From positions 1-64,000 of the forward strand of contig CAVQGZ010000008.1 of assembly GCA_963712175.1 (NCBI GenBank): a stretch of 64,000 bases of DNA, in the 5' to 3' direction. The translations under genes and the position numbers were made by a program. The notes beneath the pieces were generated by a model that saw nothing but the letters and a program-made list of their open reading frames with translations, was not told the origin of the DNA and made no database searches. Source of the DNA: CAVQGZ01 sp963712175. GTDB lineage: Bacteria; Actinomycetota; Actinomycetes; Jiangellales; Jiangellaceae. How positions within the stretch are numbered: position 1 is the first letter of the stretch; the number at the start of each line of letters is the position of its first letter. Positions 25,174 through 33,802 of this stretch are shown here, one piece after another.

Positions 25174-26154
25174 GTGCACGCGATCACGCAGCCAGAGCCA
25201 GGAGGCCCCGACACGCTCAGGTGGAGCGAGGTCGACGACCCCGAGCCCCGCCCGGGTGAGGTGCTGGTGGACGTGGCCGCGACGGCCGTGAACCGGGCCG
25301 ACATCCTGCAGCGGCAGGGTCGCTACCCGCCCCCGCCCGGAGCCTCGCCCTACCTGGGGCTGGAGTGCTCCGGAACGATCGGTGCGGTGGGGGACGATGT
25401 GACGGGCTGGGAGGTCGGCGAGGCGGTGTGCGCCCTGCTGGCCGGCGGCGGCTACGCCCAGCGCGTCGCGGTGCCCGCCGAGCAGCTGCTACCGGTTCCC
25501 GCCGGTGTCGGGCTCGCCACCGCGGCAGCCCTGCCCGAGGTGGCGTGCACCGTGTGGTCGAACCTCGTCATGACCGCTGGGCTCGCCCCGGGGGAGACCC
25601 TCCTGGTGCACGGCGGCTCCAGCGGCATCGGGACGATGGCGATCCAGGTCGGCAAGGCACTCGGGACGAGGGTCGCGGTGACCGCAGGGTCGCAGGCGAA
25701 GCTGGACGCCTGTCGCCACCTCGGTGCCGACATCACGATCAACTACCGCGACCAGGAGTTCGTCGAAGCCCTGCGCCAGCAGACCAACGGTGCGGGTGCC
25801 GACGTGATCCTCGACCTCGTCGGCGGGCCGTACCTGGCTCGCAACATTGCGGCGTTGGCCCCCAACGGGCGGCTCGTCATCATCGGTCTGCAAGGTGGGA
25901 CGCGAGCAGAGCTCGATCTCGGCGCCCTTCTCGGCAGGCGCGCCAGCGTCATCGGGACCACGCTGCGCGGACGCCCCCTGCACGAGAAGAAGGAGATCGT
26001 GCGACAGGTGCGAGGCCAGCTGTGGCCAATGGTCGTGGACGGCCGCGTGCGGCCCGTCGTCCACACCACGCTGCCGATCACGCAGGCAGCCGAGGCTCAC
26101 CGGCTGCTCGAGAGCAGCGCACACGTCGGCAAGATCGTCCTCCGGGTGGGCTGA
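25174..26154 (+). CDS. NAD(P)H-quinone oxidoreductase (zinc-free MDR family)
   Basis: This ~326-residue medium-chain reductase is of the quinone oxidoreductase / PIG3 type. The N-terminal MHAITQPEPGG... PRPGEVLVDVAATAVNRADI, the LLVHGGSSGIGTMAIQVGKA cofactor loop, and the GLQGGTRAELDLGALLGRRA and STTLRGRPLHEK-like segment all match. Zinc-binding cysteines are absent, as expected. GTG 25174 gives the usual family N-terminus, and GTG 25165 is an alternative three codons upstream. It follows the K+ channel by ~25 bases and may share its transcript. Confidence 0.9.
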   Translation: MHAITQPEPGGPDTLRWSEVDDPEPRPGEVLVDVAATAVNRADILQRQGRYPPPPGASPYLGLECSGTIGAVGDDVTGWEVGEAVCALLAGGGYAQRVAVPAEQLLPVPAGVGLATAAALPEVACTVWSNLVMTAGLAPGETLLVHGGSSGIGTMAIQVGKALGTRVAVTAGSQAKLDACRHLGADITINYRDQEFVEALRQQTNGAGADVILDLVGGPYLARNIAALAPNGRLVIIGLQGGTRAELDLGALLGRRASVIGTTLRGRPLHEKKEIVRQVRGQLWPMVVDGRVRPVVHTTLPITQAAEAHRLLESSAHVGKIVLRVG

Positions 26155-26277
26155 GACGCTCCCCCGGCGCCACCGGCCCAGATCGCGGCCTCACAGTGCG
26201 CCTAGGTGCGCTGTGGGGCCGCGCTGCCGGGTGGGCCCCGGGTTGTTCGCCGTGACGCGCTTGGGGAGGATGGACCT

Positions 26278-26841
26278 ATGAGCGAGGAAACGTCGTCGAG
26301 CCCGTCGGACCCGAGCACGCACGTTGTCGTGGTCGGCCCTGGGTCGATGGCTGCCGAGGATTCCCCGCACAGCGAGAGTGGCGCCCGTGGATCGGTGACC
26401 GACCTCGTCGAGCAGCCCGCCAAGGTGATGCGGATCGGCACGATGATCAAGCAGCTTCTGGACGAGGTCAAAGCGGCCCCCCTGGACGAGGCGAGCCGAC
26501 GCCGCCTCCAGCAGATCCACCACTCCTCCATCGCCGAGCTCGAGGACGGGTTGGCTCCCGAGCTCGTCGAGGAGCTCGAACGGCTCTCGCTGCCGCTCGT
26601 GGATGACGAGGTCCCGACCGAAGCCGAGCTCCGCATCGCCCAGGCCCAGCTTGTGGGCTGGCTGGAAGGGCTGTTCCACGGGATCCAGACCGCCCTGTTC
26701 GCCCAGCAGATGGCCGCCCGCGCGCAGCTCGAGCAGATGCGCCGCGCACTTCCGGCCGGCGGCGAGGGGCCTCCTCGCCCGGGGTCCCCGGACGCGTCGG
26801 GCGACGAGCGCCCGCACCTCGGCAGCGGCATGTACCTGTAG
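26278..26841 (+). CDS. bpa: Bacterial proteasome activator family protein (Bpa/PafE-like)
   Basis: This 187-residue protein matches the DUF2587/Bpa family. The core (VTDLVEQPAKVMRIGTMIKQ, LLDEVKAAPLDEASRRRLQQ, GLAPELVEELERLSLPL, AQAQLVGWLEGLFHGIQTAL) is the four-helix bundle that forms a dodecameric ring in Mycobacterium PafE. The C-terminus ends LGSGMYL. PafE uses a terminal GQYL to dock into the 20S proteasome, and GMYL preserves the Gly-x-Tyr-Leu pattern. This suggests that the cell has a proteasome or an equivalent partner, although none is encoded in the window. ATG 26278 has GGGGAGGA upstream. Bpa helps degrade unfolded proteins without ATP in mycobacteria. Confidence 0.9.
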   Translation: MSEETSSSPSDPSTHVVVVGPGSMAAEDSPHSESGARGSVTDLVEQPAKVMRIGTMIKQLLDEVKAAPLDEASRRRLQQIHHSSIAELEDGLAPELVEELERLSLPLVDDEVPTEAELRIAQAQLVGWLEGLFHGIQTALFAQQMAARAQLEQMRRALPAGGEGPPRPGSPDASGDERPHLGSGMYL

Positions 26842-26847
26842 CCGACG

Positions 26848-27219
26848 ATGCCGCGCTGGCGCTGGCGGCGACCCGCCGGGCCCGACCCGCTCGGAACCGG
26901 CCTCTGGCGGCGCGGGTACGCCGACTGCCTGACCGCGGCCAGGGCCGCGCCGGTGCTCGACCCGCTGCTGGCCCAGGTGCGCTCGTTGGCCGAGTCAGGG
27001 CAGGCGCACTGGCCGAGCCAGACACTCGACGTCCCCTCCGACTCCGACGGCCGGGATGCCTACCAGCAGCTACGCGGCGTCCAGCAGGCGTTCCGAGAGG
27101 CTGCCTACCGCACGCGGATGGCGGCCGTCGCCACGTGCGAGGACGACCGGCAGCGGCAGAGCGCGCTGGCCCAAGGTGCCGTGGCCGACGCCGTGCGCCG
27201 GCTGCAGGCCGCGCCGTGA
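26848..27219 (+). CDS. Conserved hypothetical protein downstream of bpa
   Basis: This 123-residue mostly helical protein starts 6 bases after the bpa stop and is almost certainly co-transcribed with it. The N-terminus is basic (MPRWRWRRPAGPDPL). A long amphipathic helical region follows (YADCLTAARAAPVLDPLLAQ; DAYQQLRGVQQAFREAAYRT; QRQSALAQGAVADAVRRLQA). I do not recognise a family. The tight link to bpa makes a role in the same protein-quality pathway possible but unproven. Confidence 0.55.
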   Translation: MPRWRWRRPAGPDPLGTGLWRRGYADCLTAARAAPVLDPLLAQVRSLAESGQAHWPSQTLDVPSDSDGRDAYQQLRGVQQAFREAAYRTRMAAVATCEDDRQRQSALAQGAVADAVRRLQAAP

Positions 27220-27247
27220 TCTGTCCAGTGCCCGGCGCTCGCGCGGC

Positions 27248-27544
27248 TCACGGGCCGGTGACCCGCACCACCGACTCGTACTCCCCTTCGTGCCGGCGCA
27301 GGAACCGCTCGATGAACGGGCAGTCGTTGACGACGCGGACGCCCTCAGCGATCACGGTGTCCAGCGTGCCTCGAACCAGCGTCGACCCCACGCCCTGGCC
27401 GTGGAACGCCTCGTCGACCTCGGTGTGGTCCAGCACGATCGAGTCTGGGCTGCGGGTGTACTCGACCCACCCAGCGGTGCGGTCGTCTTCGGTGCGAGCC
27501 TCGAACCGGCTCAGATCGGCGTTGTCCACGACAGTGAGGTCCAT
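27248..27544 (-). CDS. Small GNAT-family N-acetyltransferase
   Basis: This 98-residue protein is of the short YjdJ-like GNAT type: RTAGWVEYTRSPDSIVLDHT, the acetyl-CoA-binding segment EVDEAFHGQGVGSTLVRGTL, and a C-terminal VNDCPFIERFLRRHEGEY. This matches the standard compact family length (~95 residues). The acceptor is unknown. It is convergent with the bpa pair and divergent from the MshC/CysS-like gene, whose start lies 46 bases away. Confidence 0.88.
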   Translation of the reverse strand: MDLTVVDNADLSRFEARTEDDRTAGWVEYTRSPDSIVLDHTEVDEAFHGQGVGSTLVRGTLDTVIAEGVRVVNDCPFIERFLRRHEGEYESVVRVTGP

Positions 27545-27590
27545 GACGCCTCATGGTGGCACTGTCTGCGCGCCCGCGCGTCCCTAGGCT

Positions 27591-28721
27591 GTGCCTGTGG
27601 CTGCAGAGCTGAGTCCGCCGCTGGTCCTGGACGGCACCGCCCTGACGGTGCTGTCGCGCGCCCGCGTCTACGTCTGCGGCATCACCCCGTACGCCGTGAC
27701 CCACCTCGGACACGCCGCGACGTTCGTCTGGCTGGACACCGCAGCCCGCGTGCTGCGCCACGACGGCGTGGACGTGGAGGTCTGCCGCAACGTGACCGAC
27801 GTGGACGACGTGCTCACGGCGGCAGCCCGACAAGCGGACACGCCCTACGACGAGCTCGCCGCCATGGAGCAGTTCACCTTCGACCGTGCCATGTCGGCGC
27901 TCGGCGTCATGCGCCCTGCCCATGAGCCCCGCGCACACGCGTTCATCGACCCCGTGGTCCGGCTGAGCGCGGCGCTGCTGGCGTCCGGTCACGCCTACGA
28001 GCGCTCGGGCACGGTCTACTTCCGGGGGACTGAGGTAGCCCGAGCGTCGGGGCTCGACCCGCTCGACCTGGCCGCTGCACTCGCCGGCGGGGGCGAGAAC
28101 CCGCAGGACCCCGCCAAGGAGCACCCCGCCGACGTCCCGGTGTGGCGAGCCTCGACCCTGGACGAGCCGAGCTGGACGTCGCCGTGGGGACCGGGCCGGC
28201 CCGGCTGGCACTCCGAGTGCGTCGCGATGGCCGTCTCGGTGCTCGGAAGCTCGATCGACCTTCACGGGGGTGGCGCCGACCTCACGTTCCCCCACCACGC
28301 CTACGAGCGCGCGATCGCCGAAGCCGTCACGGGCGTCACGCCGTTCGCGCGAGCCTGGATGCGCGTCGGCCTCGTGCACTACGAGGGTTCGAAGATGGCC
28401 AAGTCCACCGGGAACCTCGTGCTGGTGCCTGACCTGCTGCGTGAGCATGACGCCGCAGTCGTCCGGCTCATGCTGCTCAACCGGCCCTGGAAGGAGCCAT
28501 GGACGTTCGACGCCGGAGCCCTCGACTCGGCCGCCGACGTCCTGGAGTCGCTCTACGCCGCGGCCGGCGCACCCGGCGCACCGAGCGGGCGCGACGACGT
28601 GGCCGCCGCGCTGCGTGACGACCTCGACGTGCCCAGGGCACTGGCGACGGCCCTCGAGTCGAAGGGTGCAGGCGCCCGCTTCGCCCTGCACGTCCTCGGC
28701 CTGGACGCGGCGCACCGATGA
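27591..28721 (+). CDS. MshC/CysS-like cysteine ligase (compact form)
   Basis: This 376-residue class I aminoacyl-tRNA-synthetase-like protein has the HIGH region as YVCGITPYAVTHLGHAATFV, zinc ligands Cys (VCGITP), Cys (GWHSECVAM) and His (FPHHAYE), and the KMSKS loop as KMAKSTGN. It stops soon after the catalytic domain and lacks the CysS C-terminal tRNA-binding parts. That is the layout of MshC, which joins cysteine to glucosaminyl-inositol in mycothiol synthesis. The THLGHAAT motif is typical of MshC. However, MshC is usually ~410 residues, so a second CysS paralogue remains possible. GTG 27591 or 27597 is the start. Its stop overlaps the nucleosidase start. Confidence 0.75.
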   Translation: MPVAAELSPPLVLDGTALTVLSRARVYVCGITPYAVTHLGHAATFVWLDTAARVLRHDGVDVEVCRNVTDVDDVLTAAARQADTPYDELAAMEQFTFDRAMSALGVMRPAHEPRAHAFIDPVVRLSAALLASGHAYERSGTVYFRGTEVARASGLDPLDLAAALAGGGENPQDPAKEHPADVPVWRASTLDEPSWTSPWGPGRPGWHSECVAMAVSVLGSSIDLHGGGADLTFPHHAYERAIAEAVTGVTPFARAWMRVGLVHYEGSKMAKSTGNLVLVPDLLREHDAAVVRLMLLNRPWKEPWTFDAGALDSAADVLESLYAAAGAPGAPSGRDDVAAALRDDLDVPRALATALESKGAGARFALHVLGLDAAHR

Positions 28722-29278
28722 GCGCCCGGTCCCGACGCACGGTGCTTCTCGTGGCGGCTGTCGAGCACGAGGCCGTGGCTCTGCCGTCCGAGCTACCCGT
28801 GCTCATCACCGGCATCGGCAAGGTCAACGCGGCCCTACAGGTGAGCCGGGCGCTGGCCAACCCGGCCGACCGCCCCGACCTCGTCGTGAACGTCGGTACC
28901 GCCGGGGCCCTGCACGGCGGCATGACCGGCACGCACTCCGTCGGACGGGTGCAACAGCACGACCTCGACAGCGTTGTTCTCGAGGAGCTGACCGGGCACC
29001 GCTACGGGCGTCCGATCCTGCTGGGCGAGGGACCGACGCTGGCCACCGGCGACGTGTTCGTCTCCGACCCAGCGACCCGAGACCGGCTCGCCGAGACGGC
29101 GGACCTCGTGGACATGGAGGGCTATGCAGTCGCTGCCGCCTGCCGGATGGCGGGAGTCCCGGTTCGACTGGTCAAGCACGTGAGTGACACCGCCGACGAA
29201 GGAGCCCGCGCGTCGTGGCTGGACTCCGTCCACCACGCCTCCGCCGAGCTCGCGCAGTGGCTTCGCGTCAACCTCTGA
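28718..29278 (+). CDS. Nucleoside phosphorylase / MTA-SAH nucleosidase-like protein
   Basis: This 186-residue protein has the purine nucleoside phosphorylase fold: LLVAAVEHEAVALPS at the N-terminus, ITGIGKVNAALQVSRAL, VVNVGTAGALHGGM, then LVDMEGYAVAAACRMAGVPV (Met-Glu that contacts ribose) and VRLVKHVSDTADEGA (catalytic Asp). It is shorter than MTA/SAH nucleosidase (~230 residues), which is common for actinobacterial members of unclear substrate. The ATG overlaps the upstream stop (ATGA), making it an operon partner of the MshC/CysS-like gene. Confidence 0.82.
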   Translation: MSARSRRTVLLVAAVEHEAVALPSELPVLITGIGKVNAALQVSRALANPADRPDLVVNVGTAGALHGGMTGTHSVGRVQQHDLDSVVLEELTGHRYGRPILLGEGPTLATGDVFVSDPATRDRLAETADLVDMEGYAVAAACRMAGVPVRLVKHVSDTADEGARASWLDSVHHASAELAQWLRVNL

Positions 29279-29325
29279 GCAGACCGTTCGCGGGGACGGG
29301 ATTGGCCCCGACTAGCCTCGGGCGC

Positions 29326-30715
29326 ATGTCTCCCGCCGACGCTGCCGCCACGCTGCCCCAGCAGCACAAGTACGTCCTCGACGAGTCGCAGATGCCGACC
29401 CGCTGGTACAACATCGTCCCCGACCTCCCGGTGCCCCCGCCACCGCCGCTGCACCCCGGGACGCGCGAGCCGCTGGGTCCGGCCGACCTCGCGCCCTTGT
29501 TCCCGATGGGGCTCATCGAGCAGGAGGTCACGACCGAGCGCTACGTCGACATCCCCGTCGAGGTCCAGGACGTGTACCGCCTGTGGCGGCCGTCCCCCCT
29601 CTACCGGGCACGGCGCCTGGAGCAGGCGCTGGGAACCCCCGCCCGCCTGTACTACAAGTACGAGGGCGTCTCACCTGCGGGCTCGCACAAGCCGAACACC
29701 GCCGTGCCGCAGGCGTTCTACAACGCCGCCGAGGGTGTCCGCAAGATCACGACGGAGACCGGCGCCGGTCAGTGGGGCACGGCGCTGGCCTTCGCCTGCA
29801 CACTGTTCGGGATCGAGTGCGAGGTCTGGCAGGTCGGAGCGAGCTACGACCAGAAGCCCTACCGGCGGATGATGATCGAGACGTTCGGCGGAACGGTTCA
29901 CCGTTCCCCGTCCGACCTCACCGAGGCAGGCCGTGCGCTGCTCTCGAACCCCGCGAACCACTCCGGGTCACTGGGCATGGCGATCAGCGAGGCGGTCGAG
30001 GCGGCAGTCGGTGACCCGCAGACGCGCTACGCCCTCGGCGTCGGTGCTCAACCACGTGCTGCTGCACCAGACCGTGATCGGCGAGGAGGCGCTGCTACAG
30101 CTGGAGATGGCCGGGGAGACCTCTCTCGACCTGGTCGTCGGCTGCACCGGCGGGGGCTCGAACTTCGCCGGCCTGGCGTTCCCGCTCCTGCGCGAGAAGC
30201 TGGCGGGACGTTGGGACCCGGAGATCCGTGCCGTCGAGCCGGCCTCCTGCCCCTCGCTGACCCGCGGCACGTACGCCTACGACTTCGGCGACACCGCCGG
30301 AATGACGCCGCTGCTGAAGATGCACACGCTCGGCCACGACTTCGTGCCGGACCCCATCCACGCAGGTGGCCTGCGCTACCACGGCATGAGCCCCCTGATC
30401 AGCCACATCTACGAGCAGGGGCTGATGACGGCGACGGCCGTCCCGCAGACGGAGTGCTTCGACGCAGGCGTGCTGTTCGCCCGCACCGAGGGCATCGTCC
30501 CGGCTCCGGAGCCCACCCATGCGCTCGCCGAGGCTGTCCGTGAGGCGAAGGCCTGCATCGAGACCGGGCAGGAGAAGGTGATCGTCACCGCGCTGTGCGG
30601 GCACGGGATGCTCGACCTGCCGGCCTACGACTCCTACCTCTCCGGGCTGATGTCGGACGAGGACGTCACCGACGAGCGGCTCGCCGCGGGCCTGGCGACG
30701 CTGCCCTCGTCCTGA
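29326..30715 (+). pseudogene. TrpB2-type tryptophan synthase beta chain, one-base frameshift
   Basis: The two halves are in different frames. From ATG 29326 the product reads through the N-terminal extension typical of TrpB2 (MPTRWYNIVPDLP; PTALY-like RPSPLYRARRLE), the PLP lysine in YEGVSPAGSHKPNTAVPQ and QDRYALG-like TRYALG. After ggc at 30037-30039 coding continues in another frame: SVLNHVLLHQTVIGEEALLQ, VGCTGGGSNFAGL, to a stop at 30715. One extra base (a G near 30038-30041) explains the break. Everything else is intact over ~460 residues, so a sequencing or assembly error, or a very recent mutation, is likely. TrpB2 makes tryptophan from indole and serine or handles related salvage. Confidence 0.88.
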
Positions 30716-30722
30716 CGACCCG

Positions 30723-31538
30723 TCAGTCGAAGTAGCGGCCGATCACCTGGGCAGCCCCATCGTCGTCGACGTGCGGGCCGACGTCGTCGGCAACGGCCTT
30801 GACGTCGTCCGGAGCGTTGCCCATGGCGACTCCGAGGCCGGCCCACGCCAGCATCTCCATGTCGTTGTGGCCGTCACCCACGGCGAGCACGTCCTGAGGG
30901 CCGATACCCAGGCGGAAGCAGATCTTGTCCAGGCCCTCGGCCTTGGACACGCCCGAGGGCATGATGTCGAGCCACGCGGTGTAGCCGATCGCGTAGTCGA
31001 CTGCCGGGAGGCCCATCTCCGCGGCCACGGCCCTCAGCCGGTCGCGGTCACCCTCGTGCCACCGCACCACGAGTCGGGTCACCGGTCCCTGGACCAGCTC
31101 GGAGTGCGGGACCACCTCGACCTGGCCGTCGAACTCGAAGTCGATGTTGTCACCGCTGATCCGAAACCCTTGGCCGAGCTCCTCGACGGCCAGGATCGCG
31201 TCAGGGATCTGCTCGGCGAAGTACCGGACGGGCTCGAGCGCGTCGAACGTGACGACGTCGATGGGCTGCCGCGTCTCGACGTCGACCACCACGGCCCCGT
31301 TGGAGCACACCGCGAACCCGCCGTCGAGCCCGAGCGCATCGAAGACCGGGTACGTCGAGTGCAGCGATCGTCCGGTCGAGATGACCGGGTGCGCCCCTGC
31401 CTGCACCACCGAGCGCACCGCTTGCTGAACCGGCTCGGATGGAGCGGCGTGGAAGTCGGCGTACGGGATGAGCGTGCCGTCGACGTCCAGGGCCACCAGT
31501 CGGGGGCGCCAGCCGTCGGATCCGGGGGTGGAGGTCAT
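30723..31538 (-). CDS. HAD-superfamily phosphatase, Cof type
   Basis: This 271-residue protein is a Cof/YidA-type HAD hydrolase. Motif I is VALDVDGTLIPY near residue 16, motif II is in VISTGRSLHSTYP, the C2B cap lies in the middle, motif III is GVSKAEGLDKICFRLG, and motif IV is VLAVGDGHNDMEMLAWAG. These enzymes dephosphorylate sugar phosphates, nucleotides or cofactor precursors, and the substrate is not predictable. The start ATG 31538 overlaps the serS stop (TGATG), so it is translated as part of the serS operon. Its 3' end lies 7 bases from the convergent trpB2 stop. Confidence 0.9.
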   Translation of the reverse strand: MTSTPGSDGWRPRLVALDVDGTLIPYADFHAAPSEPVQQAVRSVVQAGAHPVISTGRSLHSTYPVFDALGLDGGFAVCSNGAVVVDVETRQPIDVVTFDALEPVRYFAEQIPDAILAVEELGQGFRISGDNIDFEFDGQVEVVPHSELVQGPVTRLVVRWHEGDRDRLRAVAAEMGLPAVDYAIGYTAWLDIMPSGVSKAEGLDKICFRLGIGPQDVLAVGDGHNDMEMLAWAGLGVAMGNAPDDVKAVADDVGPHVDDDGAAQVIGRYFD

Positions 31539-32830
31539 CAGGCGGTGGCCGTCTCCACCGGGTCGAGCGTGGTCCGGCCCGCCAGGAACGGCTGGAGCGC
31601 GGCGGGCACGCGAACCGAGCCGTCGGCCTGCTGGTGGTTCTCCAGCAGCGCGACGATCGTGCGGGGCACGGCGACCAGGGTGCCGTTCAGGGTGGCGACC
31701 GGCTGCGTCGCACCCCCGGGGTCGGTGCGCATCCGCACGCCGAGCCGGCGCGCCTGGAACTCGGTGCAGTTCGATGTCGACGTCACCTCGCGGTAGGTGC
31801 CCTGCGTCGGGATCCAGGCCTCGATGTCGTACTTGCGGACCGCTGACGCCCCCAGGTCCTGCGAGGCGACATCGATCACCCGGTACGGCAGCTCGAGGCG
31901 GTCGAAGAACGCGCGCTCCCGCTCCAGCAGCCGCAGGTGCTCGGCCGCGGCGTCCTCGGGCGCGCAGAAGCTGAACATCTCCACCTTGTCGAACTGGTGC
32001 ACCCGGATGATCCCCCGGGTGTCCCGCCCGTGCGACCCGGCTTCGCGCCGGAAGCACGTCGAGAACCCCGCATAACGGCGCGGAAGGGATTCCGCGTCGA
32101 GGATCTCGCCGGAATGGTAGGCCGCGAGGGGGACCTCCGAGGTCCCCACCAGGTAGTAGTCGTCGTCGGCCAGGTGGAAGACGTTCTGCGCCGCCTGCCC
32201 CAGAAAGCCCGTGCCCTCCATCGCCTCGGGCCGCACCAGCACCGGAGGAAGCATGGGGACGAAGCCGTCCGCCTCGGCCTGGGTCATGGCGAGGTTCACC
32301 AGGGCCAGCTCGAGCATCGCACCGACGCCGGTCAGGTAGTAGAAGCGGGCGCCGGAGACCTTGGCTGCCCGCTCGATGTCGATGGCGCCCAGCATGCGAC
32401 CCAGCTCGACGTGGTCGCGTGGCTCGAAGCCCTCGGCGACGAAGTCGCGCGGCGAGCCGACCGTCTCGAGGGTGACGAAGTCGTCCTCGGAGCCCACCGG
32501 GGCGCTCGGGTCGACGAGGTTCGAGAGGTCCAGCGCCAGCGCCTGGGCCTGCTGCTCGGCCTCCCCGGCTCGACGCTCGGCATCCTTGACCGACTCGGCC
32601 AGCTGCTTGGCGTGAGCCAGCAGGGTGTCGCGCTCGTCGCCGCTGGCCTTGGCGACCGAGCGGCCCAGGCCCTTCTGCTGGGCGCGCAGCGTCTCGAACT
32701 CCACCAAGGCACTGCGGCGACGCTCGTCCGCGGCCAGGACGGCGTCGACGAGACCCGGATCCTCCCCCCGGGCGAGTTGCGAGGCCCGCAGGGCATCCGG
32801 GTCGTCACGAAGACGGCGCAGGTCGATCAC
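31538..32830 (-). CDS. serS: Seryl-tRNA synthetase
   Basis: This 430-residue class II synthetase has the N-terminal coiled-coil arm (residues ~25-105, EFETLRAQQKGLGRSVAKAS... RAGEAEQQAQALALDL) that holds the long variable arm of tRNA-Ser. Motif 2 is GFSTCFRREAGSHGRDTRGI with FDKVEMF, and motif 3 is the NGTLVAVPRTIVALLENHQQ region. Length is normal. It charges both tRNA-Ser species seen in this window (GCT at 8.4 kb, TGA at 18.5 kb). It heads an operon with the HAD phosphatase and is divergent from a GNAT gene 38 bases away, too close for a long leader such as a T-box. Confidence 0.97.
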   Translation of the reverse strand: MIDLRRLRDDPDALRASQLARGEDPGLVDAVLAADERRRSALVEFETLRAQQKGLGRSVAKASGDERDTLLAHAKQLAESVKDAERRAGEAEQQAQALALDLSNLVDPSAPVGSEDDFVTLETVGSPRDFVAEGFEPRDHVELGRMLGAIDIERAAKVSGARFYYLTGVGAMLELALVNLAMTQAEADGFVPMLPPVLVRPEAMEGTGFLGQAAQNVFHLADDDYYLVGTSEVPLAAYHSGEILDAESLPRRYAGFSTCFRREAGSHGRDTRGIIRVHQFDKVEMFSFCAPEDAAAEHLRLLERERAFFDRLELPYRVIDVASQDLGASAVRKYDIEAWIPTQGTYREVTSTSNCTEFQARRLGVRMRTDPGGATQPVATLNGTLVAVPRTIVALLENHQQADGSVRVPAALQPFLAGRTTLDPVETATA

Positions 32831-32868
32831 CCTGCGAGCGTACCCAGGCTCGCATTACGGTCTTGGTC

Positions 32869-33795
32869 GTGATCCGAGAGGCAACGGCGAACGACCTGGG
32901 CGGTATCGCGGCGCTCTCCGCACGCCGCCATGCGCGAGTGCAGGGTGCCCTGCGCGAGCTCAGCCCCGCCTTCACCGACCCCGCGGTGGTCCGGGCCGCG
33001 CTGCCCGCGGAGCCTCGCGGCTGGGTCTTCGTCGACGACGACGAGATCACGGCGAGCCTGCTGTGGGAGGAGCGTGAAGGCCGGGCCATCGCCGGCTTCA
33101 TCGGAGCCGTAGGCGCGCCGGAAGCCATGGCACGGCTCTACGCCGTGGCCGGGGGTGCGTGGCTGGCTGCCGGCCTGGCGACGCACGCCTTCGTCGTCCC
33201 GACGGTCGACCGCCCGCTGGCCGACCGCCTGATCGACCTCTCGTTCGGCCGCGAGGAGGCGTACGCCGTTCGTCCCCTGGGTGATGGTGGCGGGCCCAAG
33301 ATCACCAGCTCCGTCGCCGTGGAGCGCACAGGCATGGAACAGATCGACGCCGTCACAGCCCTCGGCAACCTGCTGGCCCGCCACCACGAGGGTTCACCGG
33401 TGTTCGACCGGCACTCCAACGAGTTCTACTCCGGGCTCCCCGAGGCCTACCGCGCGGCGATCGTGGAGCAGGACGCGCGGGTCCTGCTGGCAAGGCGGGA
33501 CGGTGCGGACGTCGGCCTGCTGGTCTGGCGCCCGGGGGCGCCATACCCCGTGTACCACGAGCGCAGCGCCGAGATGCTGATTCTCGCCGTGCACCCTGAG
33601 TCACGCGGCGCCAAGGTGGGTCGCACGCTGGTGTCCGCGGCGATGCGCGACATGGCCGGGTTCGGGCACACCGCGGCCATCGCAGACTGGCGCACCACGA
33701 ACCTCGAGGCATCCCGGTTCTGGCCCTCGCAGGGGTTCCTGACGATGGCGCACCGCTACGTGCGCACGGTTCCCGACCGCCCGAGCCAGGGCTGA
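32869..33795 (+). CDS. GNAT-family acetyltransferase, two-domain
   Basis: This 308-residue protein ends with a canonical GNAT domain (AEMLILAVHPESRGAKVGRT; AAIADWRTTNLEASRFWPSQ; YVRTVPDR). The N-terminal half (MIREATANDLGGIAALSARR; GWVFVDDDEITASLLWEERE) resembles a degenerate second GNAT fold. Twin-GNAT proteins are common in actinobacteria, and their acceptors are mostly unknown. GTG 32869 gives the family-typical start MIREATANDL; TTG 32863 is in frame just upstream. It is convergent with pheA, with 7 bases between stops. Confidence 0.82.
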   Translation: MIREATANDLGGIAALSARRHARVQGALRELSPAFTDPAVVRAALPAEPRGWVFVDDDEITASLLWEEREGRAIAGFIGAVGAPEAMARLYAVAGGAWLAAGLATHAFVVPTVDRPLADRLIDLSFGREEAYAVRPLGDGGGPKITSSVAVERTGMEQIDAVTALGNLLARHHEGSPVFDRHSNEFYSGLPEAYRAAIVEQDARVLLARRDGADVGLLVWRPGAPYPVYHERSAEMLILAVHPESRGAKVGRTLVSAAMRDMAGFGHTAAIADWRTTNLEASRFWPSQGFLTMAHRYVRTVPDRPSQG

Positions 33796-33802
33796 GCCCT
33801 CC

